Positions 8,101-11,949 of a DNA stretch of 11,949 bases are shown one piece after another. The first letter of the stretch is position 1. The number at the start of each line of letters is the position of its first letter. The DNA is from Bacteroidales bacterium (GTDB lineage Bacteria > Bacteroidota > Bacteroidia > Bacteroidales > UBA932), in assembly GCA_017555445.1 (NCBI GenBank), contig JAFZGK010000105.1, forward strand, positions 1 through 11,949. The letters are read 5' to 3'. The notes beneath the pieces are model-generated. The model was given only the letters and a program-made list of their open reading frames with translations. It was not told where the DNA came from and made no database searches. The translations under genes and the position numbers were made by a program.

Positions 8101-8788
8101 CGATCTTGTTCCTGCGGTAGACACGCTCATCCCTATGCTCAAGTCGTTCAAGGGCAAGCTCGACTGCGAACTTGCTGCCACTGCACAGCTTGACACCGCG
8201 ATGAATGTGCTCACACCAAGCATCAACGGTGTGCTCCGTATCGGAGGAAAGGATATGACCATCAGCGGCGACAAGGATTTCGAAAGTCTCGCCAAGATGC
8301 TCAAGTTCAAGGACACACACACCGGAAAGATAGACAAGATGACTGTGGAAGGCGTGATCAAGGACAACACTCTGGAGGTCTTCCCGTTCGTCATCCAGAT
8401 GGACAGATATACAATGGCATTGAGCGGAGTGCAGAATCTTGACATGTCGTTCAAATATCACGTATCCATGATCAAGTCTCCGATGCTTTTCCGTTTCGGC
8501 GTGGACGTATACGGATCAGACTTCGACAATCTCAAATACAGGCTTGGCAAGGCAAAATATAAGAATGCAGATGTGCCTGCGTTCTCGGCAGAGATCGACC
8601 AGACAAGGCTGAACCTTTCGTCATCGATCAGAAACATCTTCGAAAAGGGTGTGGACAATGCAATCGCCGAACACCAGAGGCAGGAGGCCATCACAGAGCA
8701 CAAGAAGGCTATCGGATATGTCGAGGCGATCGACATGGAAATGGAGGAGCTTTCAGATGTACAGAAGACAATCATCAAGGGAGAATAA
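5195..8788 (+). CDS. AsmA-family inner-membrane protein
   Basis: A 1197-residue protein with a short basic cytoplasmic N-terminus (PRKKGVLRR, 11-19), one transmembrane helix at about 20-42, and a long periplasmic part made mostly of short beta strands. The segment just after the membrane (VNRYASEYVDGDVNFGNVQV, then FRRFPNISLAMDNVSV) is the typical AsmA N-terminal signature. Proteins of this superfamily (AsmA, TamB, YhdP) form periplasm-spanning grooves linked to lipid transport and outer-membrane homeostasis. The C-terminal AsmA-like domain lies at about 980-1160, followed by a charged tail with a Glu/Lys-rich helix. Unusual regions are a charged stretch at about 692-730 and a Gly/Arg-rich loop at about 803-820 (GGRGGRTGGSRGRT). 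The start follows an AT-rich leader with no clear Shine-Dalgarno. prmA begins 6 bases after the stop, so the two are probably co-transcribed. Family assignment is firm; the cargo is unknown. Confidence 0.87.
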   Translation: MEANEIIKNEPRKKGVLRRILGLLLWLIGIFAALVLILQVVFTSSMMTDIVNRYASEYVDGDVNFGNVQVNMFRRFPNISLAMDNVSVTYPADRFDHLESAGAQGELLYQGTGEIADTLVSFERFSASVNLAALMTGKINITHVRLTRPRIFAHSYDEENVNWNMFRFATTEEEEDTTGHSLLPKMTIGRISLAGKPHIVYTDSKDTLFAMVDVGRASFNGRLSTRQIARREIGLTLDSIMVAGRLASDTLAFRLQQMYIHEHEDHMDVGVAASATFMTRNYGRMNMPLTLEGTVDMPKDSIPVLQITNMLATVAGVPIELDANLGFGSDKTYIEAMAEIPQWEVGLVLQEYVSHFIPEVEMFKTDATVSLLAACFGHYDHRTGKLPSFSAAVSVPDSYLKYDGIDTDMNFSMEFNLANDEKDRIMVDLTKVNVSANGLEASVTGSTQDILAEDPSFKVDADVAAVLDSLIRLLPAELGIMATGDLTAQLEGEAKLSQLDIYNFSYSDLSGKIHGNNIVFSSPKDTISAYIDGIDVSLGPEVMTSRRDTTQSFRMLALAAHIDTTDISYKESMSLRGRDLSLSAKNSADAMSRKDSTQLGRLGGTFSAGNLMFRDAADMRVRVVETTNRFQMMPKRDNPDVPTISLSSSNGRISLSTNDNRVMISDAEIKADAAINTVLMRKQREARLDSLARVYPDTPRDSLMARARAERGSRNTALEEDDFKDQDIDIRLDEAMAKYFREWDLDGSIAMRSGMLMTPYFPLRNRVQGFSASFNNDEVIIDSLRLNTGSSEISGHGSVSGLRRALGGRGGRTGGSRGRTSNTIDVDIALKSSGVDANELLAALNAGAAYNPDSLSIKGADMSDEEFLEEVLADTSAVVSSGSSLLVIPSNIDAEITLDAANIKFSDLFIDKASAKLSAKDRCVQIIDTEASTNVGKISLDGFYATRSKEDIKAGFDFRFVDITAEKMIDLVPAVDTLIPMLKSFKGKLDCELAATAQLDTAMNVLTPSINGVLRIGGKDMTISGDKDFESLAKMLKFKDTHTGKIDKMTVEGVIKDNTLEVFPFVIQMDRYTMALSGVQNLDMSFKYHVSMIKSPMLFRFGVDVYGSDFDNLKYRLGKAKYKNADVPAFSAEIDQTRLNLSSSIRNIFEKGVDNAIAEHQRQEAITEHKKAIGYVEAIDMEMEELSDVQKTIIKGE

Positions 8789-8794
8789 CATAAT

Positions 8795-9652
8795 ATGAAC
8801 AGTCAGGAATATATCGAGGTGTCGATAAAGATCACACCATACAGTGAAGAGAATGCTGAGATAGTTACAGCAGAAATCAGCGAACTTCCGTTCGAGTCCT
8901 TCAGTGGAGAAGACCCGTTCTTGAAATGCTATATTCAGAAGGAACTCTATGATGCACAGGCTCTCAAGGTCGTGCTCAGCGGCATCGAAGGAATGGGATT
9001 CGACTACGAATGGTCATCGACCCTGATGCCTGTGGTCAATTGGAATGCGGAGTGGGAAAGCCAGTTCCCTCCTATCATAGTCGACGGAAAATGTACTATC
9101 AAGGCTTCGTTCCATAAGGATCTCAAGAGGACACGTTACAATATCATCATCGACCCTAAGATGGCGTTCGGAACTGGACACCACCAGACTACATATATGA
9201 TGTGCAGGGCTCTTCTTGAAAACGAGGAAGCAGTGCGCGGAAAGGTGGTGATGGATATGGGATGCGGCACCGCAGTGCTTGCAATCCTTGCTGCCAAGAT
9301 GAAGGCATCACGCGTATACGGCATTGATATCGACGCAGTTGCGGCGATTTCAGCATATGACAATGCACGTCTTAACCGCGTAGGAAAGGTGGTCGAGACA
9401 TGGTGCGGCGATGCTTCGCTTCTTCAGCGCAACAGCTATGACGTGCTTCTTGCAAATATCAACCGCAACATCCTTCTCCAGGACATGCAGACATATGCAG
9501 GAACCCTCCGTCGTGACGGACTCCTTTTTGTCAGCGGATTCTATGTGGAGGACATGCCTCTGCTTATCGGAGCTGCAGCTGCAGCAGGTCTTGACTACGT
9601 AAGCCACGACTCCATTGACAACTGGTGCTGCATCAAGTTCCATAAAGCCTGA
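8795..9652 (+). CDS. prmA: Ribosomal protein L11 methyltransferase
   Basis: A 285-residue cytoplasmic class I S-adenosylmethionine-dependent methyltransferase that trimethylates ribosomal protein L11. Residues 1-80 form the substrate-recognition domain. The linker carries the diagnostic AFGTGHHQTT at 124-133, followed by SAM motif I DMGCGTAVLAI at 154-164, the acidic ribose-binding end of strand 2 (GIDIDAVA, 176-183), and the NINRNILL motif at 221-228 in the position of the usual N-P-P-Y-type loop. Length is normal. The third glycine of motif I (usually GCGTG or GCGSG) is alanine at residue 160. A GGGAG sequence overlaps the end of the upstream gene at 8779-8783, about 11 bases before the start, and may help translation. 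The 6-base spacing from the asmA-like gene indicates a shared transcript. Confidence 0.95.
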   Translation: MNSQEYIEVSIKITPYSEENAEIVTAEISELPFESFSGEDPFLKCYIQKELYDAQALKVVLSGIEGMGFDYEWSSTLMPVVNWNAEWESQFPPIIVDGKCTIKASFHKDLKRTRYNIIIDPKMAFGTGHHQTTYMMCRALLENEEAVRGKVVMDMGCGTAVLAILAAKMKASRVYGIDIDAVAAISAYDNARLNRVGKVVETWCGDASLLQRNSYDVLLANINRNILLQDMQTYAGTLRRDGLLFVSGFYVEDMPLLIGAAAAAGLDYVSHDSIDNWCCIKFHKA

Positions 9653-9659
9653 TTTTTAT

Positions 9660-9667
9660 TATCTTTG
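9660..9667 (+). promoter_or_regulatory. -7 element for hisS
   Basis: TATCTTTG fits TAnnTTTG and lies 33 bases before the hisS start, just after the prmA stop. A transcript start near 9674 would leave a leader of about 25 bases. The -33 region is poor. It suggests hisS can be transcribed separately from asmA-like/prmA. Confidence 0.5.
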
Positions 9668-9699
9668 CACGATTTTTTGACGCATTTAACTTTTAGCTC

Positions 9700-11109
9700 A
9701 TGGCACAGAAACCATCTATTCCAAAGGGAACCAGAGACTTCGGACCTGCAGAAATGGCAGGACGCAACTATATTTTCGACACTATCCGTTCAGTCTTCAA
9801 GACATATGGCTATGCCCCTATCGAGACTCCGTCAATGGAGAATCTCAGCACTCTCCTCGGCAAATACGGAGAGGAAGGCGACAAGCTCCTTTTCAGAATC
9901 CTGAACTCAGGCGACGCATTCTCAAAGATCGACTATGATTCGTATCGCGTGGAGGGCACAGAGGACGGATACAACAGCAAAGCTCTTTCTCTCAAGGTTT
10001 GCGAGAAGGGCCTCCGCTATGACCTTACCGTTCCGTTCGCACGCTTCGTAGTGCAGCACCAGAACGAGATCAGCTTCCCTTTCAAGAGATTCCAGATCCA
10101 GCCTGTATGGCGTGCTGACCGTCCGCAGAAGGGCCGCTACAGAGAGTTCTATCAGTGCGACGTGGATGTGATCGGTTCGACATCGCAGCTCAATGAGCTT
10201 GAGCTTGTGCAAATCGTTGACAGAGTGTTCACTCTCTTCGATGTGAATGTATGCGTCAAGATCAATAACCGCAAGGTCCTCACCGGTATGGCTGAAATCT
10301 GCGGATTCCCTGACAAGGTTGTCGACATCACTGTGGCGATCGACAAGATCGACAAGATCGGAATCGAGGCTGTAGAGGCTGAGATGACTGAAAAAGGTCT
10401 TACAGCAGAGGCAGTATCAGTGATCCGTCCGATTCTTACTCTCAGCGGCAGCACATCAGAGAAGATTGCAGTTATGAGGGATCTCATGAGCGGAAAGTCT
10501 GCTTCAGGCATAGTTTCAGAAACAGGCCTCAAGGGTCTTGACGAGCTTGAGGAGCTCTTCGGTTTCATCGAGGCTGCTTCAGTACGCTGCGACGTGGAGA
10601 TCGATCTTTCACTCGCCCGCGGTCTGAACTACTATACAGGAGCCATCTTTGAGGTGAAGGCCAAGGATTACGCTATCGGAAGCATCTGCGGCGGCGGTCG
10701 TTATGACAACCTCACAGGTATATTCGGACTTCCTAACATGTCAGGAGTCGGAATCTCGTTCGGCGCTGACCGTATCTATGACGTGCTCAAGGGTCTTGAC
10801 AAGTTCCCTTCTGAGGTAACTTCGACAACTCGTCTTCTTTTCGCGAACATGGGTTCCGAGGAGCTCAAGTATCTCATCCCAGTTGTGAAGTCACTTCGCG
10901 AGGCAGGTGTCGCATGCGAGATCTATCCTGAGCAGAGCAAGCTCAAGAAGCAGTTCGACTATGCTGACAAGAAGGCGATCCCGTTCCTTTCGATTGTAGG
11001 TGGCAACGAGATGGCGGATGGTATCATCAATGTGAAGAATCTTTCTTCAGGCGAACAGAAGTCTTTTGGCAAGGATAATGTCGATGAAATTCTGGCATTC
11101 CTTTCGTAA
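9700..11109 (+). CDS. hisS: Histidyl-tRNA synthetase
   Basis: A 469-residue class II aminoacyl-tRNA synthetase that attaches histidine to tRNA-His in the cytoplasm. All expected landmarks are present: KGTRDFGP at 9-16, motif 1 around 35-48 ([13 protein letters not shown]), [12 protein letters not shown] at 106-117, motif 2 with [19 protein letters not shown] at 136-154, the histidine-specific [15 protein letters not shown] at 305-319, GGGRYDNL at 340-348, and motif 3 [15 protein letters not shown] at 359-373. Residues about 383-469 form the anticodon-binding domain ([20 protein letters not shown]). Length is in the normal bacterial range. The start follows a short leader behind a TATCTTTG element. 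The gene is intact with codon use like prmA. Nothing indicates transfer. Confidence 0.97.
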   Translation: MAQKPSIPKGTRDFGPAEMAGRNYIFDTIRSVFKTYGYAPIETPSMENLSTLLGKYGEEGDKLLFRILNSGDAFSKIDYDSYRVEGTEDGYNSKALSLKVCEKGLRYDLTVPFARFVVQHQNEISFPFKRFQIQPVWRADRPQKGRYREFYQCDVDVIGSTSQLNELELVQIVDRVFTLFDVNVCVKINNRKVLTGMAEICGFPDKVVDITVAIDKIDKIGIEAVEAEMTEKGLTAEAVSVIRPILTLSGSTSEKIAVMRDLMSGKSASGIVSETGLKGLDELEELFGFIEAASVRCDVEIDLSLARGLNYYTGAIFEVKAKDYAIGSICGGGRYDNLTGIFGLPNMSGVGISFGADRIYDVLKGLDKFPSEVTSTTRLLFANMGSEELKYLIPVVKSLREAGVACEIYPEQSKLKKQFDYADKKAIPFLSIVGGNEMADGIINVKNLSSGEQKSFGKDNVDEILAFLS

Positions 11110-11131
11110 TTACTAACGCTACGGCTCTGGC

Positions 11132-11179
11132 AGCACGCTCATGATTAGCATTTTCATGCAGATATTTGTGCTATTTTTG
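11132..11179 (+). terminator. Weak candidate terminator after hisS
   Basis: Nested short inverted repeats: AGCAC at 11132-11136 with GTGCT at 11168-11172, and CATGA at 11140-11144 with TCATG inside, followed by ATTTTTG. Stems are short and separated by unpaired bases, so folding is uncertain. Its position between hisS and the tRNA promoter is where a stop would be expected. Confidence 0.25.
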
Positions 11180-11187
11180 AAATAAAA

Positions 11188-11218
11188 TTTGCAGATTCAA
11201 AAATTGTCCGTATATTTG
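11188..11218 (+). promoter_or_regulatory. Complete Bacteroidota promoter for the tRNA pair
   Basis: A TTTG -33 element at 11188-11191 is separated by 19 bases from TATATTTG at 11211-11218, which matches the phylum consensus TTTG-N19-21-TAnnTTTG in both boxes and spacing. The predicted start, about 7 bases further on, lies just before the tRNA-fMet at 11230. This is the best promoter in the window. Confidence 0.8.
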
Positions 11219-11229
11219 CAGTCCAATAT

Positions 11230-11306
<77 letters not shown>

Positions 11307-11307
11307 G

Positions 11308-11332
11308 GAAAGCAGATGTCTCATCTGCTTTC
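11308..11332 (+). other. Perfect hairpin in the tRNA spacer
   Basis: GAAAGCAGATG (11308-11318) and CATCTGCTTTC (11322-11332) are perfect 11-base reverse complements around a 3-base loop (TCT). It begins one base after the tRNA-fMet CCA and is followed by ATTATTTA rather than a T-run. It could be a partial terminator, or a processing or stability structure separating the two tRNAs in one precursor. Confidence 0.75.
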
Positions 11333-11349
11333 ATTATTTAAGACCTTTC

Positions 11350-11431
11350 GCGGGCGTGTTGAAATTGGTAGACAAGCCAGACTTAGGATCTGGTGCCGAG
11401 AGGCGTATGGGTTCGATTCCCTTCGCCCGCA
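11350..11431 (+). tRNA. tRNA-Leu (TAG)
   Basis: The acceptor GCGGGCG pairs with CGCCCGC at 11424-11430, with discriminator A at 11431. The anticodon arm is CCAGA-CTTAGGA-TCTGG, giving anticodon TAG. The long variable arm (GCCGAGAGGC) is the class II hallmark of leucine tRNA. The T-loop is TTCGATT; its stem has one T-T opposition (11408 with 11422). CCA is not encoded (the next bases are CAA), unlike the neighbouring tRNA-fMet. The spacing and the absence of a separate promoter suggest co-transcription with tRNA-fMet. Confidence 0.95.
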
Positions 11432-11433
11432 CA

Positions 11434-11490
11434 AAAAGAGCTTTAATTCTTAAATGATTGTAAATCAAAGAGTTAGAGCTCTTTTATTTT
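11434..11490 (+). terminator. Intrinsic terminator of the tRNA operon
   Basis: Bases 11434-11451 (starts AAAAGAGCT) pair with 11468-11485 (ends AGCTCTTTT) over 18 positions, two of them G-U wobbles in RNA, around a 16-base loop. The descending arm runs into TTTTATTTT. It lies two bases after the tRNA-Leu discriminator base. Confidence 0.85.
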
Positions 11491-11704
11491 GATGAGGTAC
11501 AAGAGAGGTACAAAAATTTCGTAAAATTCCCGTACGATTTCCAGTACAAAGGTAAGACTTTTTAGGCATTTTTTTGGTATAGTCCCAAAATATCCTACTG
11601 ATTTTTTCGTCTTTTTTTCATTTGGCTCACTATGATTTTTTAATGCATTTGACCACGTTAATCAGATAAGAAGGGAATATTTTCAGAAATATTTTACATA
11701 AAAA
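11491..11704. other. AT-rich gene-free stretch between tRNA operon and next gene
   Basis: No credible gene is present. The longest start-to-stop run near the left end is 10 codons (from ATG at 11492). It holds the GTAC repeats, a T-rich middle, a minus-strand TACCTTTG at 11554-11547 that fits the -7 consensus but has no -33 partner or obvious gene to drive, and two direct AATATTTT copies at 11676-11683 and 11688-11695. Otherwise I see nothing in it. Confidence 0.6.
11494..11513 (+). repeat. Two direct copies of GAGGTACAA
   Basis: GAGGTACAA occurs at 11494-11502 and 11505-11513, a period of 11 bases. Two more GTAC cores follow, in CGTACGA (11531-11537) and AGTACAA (11543-11549), giving core starts at 11497, 11508, 11532 and 11544, near multiples of one helical turn (11, 24 and 12 bases). 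The group sits directly downstream of the tRNA-Leu terminator. It could be a protein-binding array or the remains of an integration site; no function is established. Confidence 0.6.
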
Positions 11705-11732
11705 GCCCGCAGCGGAATCAACCGTTGCGGGC
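11705..11732 (-). terminator. Intrinsic terminator of the unrecognised right-end gene
   Basis: GCCCGCAGCGG (11705-11715) and CCGTTGCGGGC (11722-11732) form an 11-base GC-rich stem with one wobble and a 6-base loop. Read on the minus strand it is followed by TTTTTATG and lies 24 bases past the stop codon of the right-end gene. The other flank (TTCGTCTTT) is partly T-rich, so weak two-way activity is possible. Confidence 0.85.
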
Positions 11733-11756
11733 TTCGTCTTTCATGCTGTCAGAAGA

Positions 11757-11949
11757 TTACTCTCCAGCATCCTCCTGAAGGGTTGCCAGGGTGAGCATTT
11801 CTCCGGATTTTTCGCCGGTTTTGGTGTTCACGAAGAAGTACTTGATGAAGACCTTTGGAGCGGCGGCGTTTGGTGCGCCGTGCTTGCCGTCGTAGTCCTG
11901 CTTGAGGTCGTACTCTTCTGTTACTGCTTCAAGGACTCCACCGATCTGA
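11757..11949 (-). CDS. Unrecognised protein, C-terminal fragment (cut by window edge)
   Basis: The last 63 codons and TAA stop of a minus-strand gene that begins outside the window. The visible part starts QIGGVLEAVTEEYDLKQ and ends LATLQEDAGE. It is polar and acidic overall, with an Ala-rich segment (GAPNAAAPK) followed by an alternating strand-like stretch KVFIKYFFVNTKTGEKSGE. No signal, membrane segment or catalytic motif is seen in this piece. I do not recognise the family. That it is a real gene is supported by the uninterrupted frame to the window edge, codon use like its neighbours, and a strong terminator 24 bases downstream in the right orientation. Confidence 0.75.
   Translation of the reverse strand, partial: QIGGVLEAVTEEYDLKQDYDGKHGAPNAAAPKVFIKYFFVNTKTGEKSGEMLTLATLQEDAGE

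Noticed and set aside
7910..8461. A 183-codon minus-strand open frame inside the asmA-like gene
   Set aside because: It is antisense to the AsmA C-terminal region, rich in Cys/His/Ser from complement codons, with no start context or promoter.
11492..11524. Ten-codon open frame in the GTAC repeat region as a truncated integrase start
   Set aside because: It is too short to assign, and the reading frame in the following bases is unrelated to any integrase motif I can recognise.

Overview
The window is almost certainly chromosomal DNA from a Bacteroidales bacterium (phylum Bacteroidota). The evidence is convergent. There are DUF3575- and DUF5119-type proteins, a fimbrillin-like lipoprotein start, an AsmA-like protein of the large Bacteroidota type, and several copies of the phylum's TAnnTTTG -7 promoter element. 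Most start codons lack a clear Shine-Dalgarno sequence. I cannot name a genus from sequence alone.

Left part (1-4920, minus strand): a tightly packed operon read from right to left. It begins with a small DUF3575-type outer-membrane barrel protein (4399-4920). Next is a 687-residue protein with a carboxypeptidase-regulatory-like N-terminus, an OmpA-like middle and a TPR-like tail (2336-4399). Then comes a 401-residue protein with a second DUF3575 domain (1134-2339), then a DUF5119-type lipoprotein (187-1137). After a 72-base gap there is the start of a further lipoprotein that resembles fimbrillin-family subunits (1-114, cut by the window edge). The first three junctions are 1- to 4-base stop/start overlaps, which suggests translational coupling. 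This gene set is typical of Bacteroidales fimbria (FimA/Mfa1-like) loci, where OmpA/DUF3575 proteins are thought to sit in the outer membrane and lipoproteins form or anchor the surface filament. The function is inferred from context.

Centre (4921-5194) is an AT-rich divergent promoter region. Right of it, on the plus strand, are a 1197-residue AsmA-family inner-membrane-anchored protein (5195-8788), prmA for ribosomal protein L11 methyltransferase (8795-9652, only 6 bases after the asmA-like stop), and hisS for histidyl-tRNA synthetase (9700-11109, with its own promoter-like element). These are housekeeping genes of envelope maintenance and translation.

Right end: a well-formed promoter drives an initiator tRNA-fMet, a hairpin spacer, a tRNA-Leu(UAG) and a strong intrinsic terminator. 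The initiator tRNA has one extra C in its T-stem. Beyond the terminator is about 210 bases of AT-rich sequence with short GTAC-containing repeats, which could be a recombination-site scar next to the tRNA. It is followed by a terminator and the C-terminal end of an unrecognised minus-strand gene (11757-11949, cut by the window edge).

The best candidate for something not well described is the fimbria-type operon. It has two DUF3575 proteins around an OmpA/TPR chimera whose peptidoglycan-binding aspartate appears to be replaced. No CRISPR array, insertion sequence, toxin-antitoxin pair or recognised defence system is visible.
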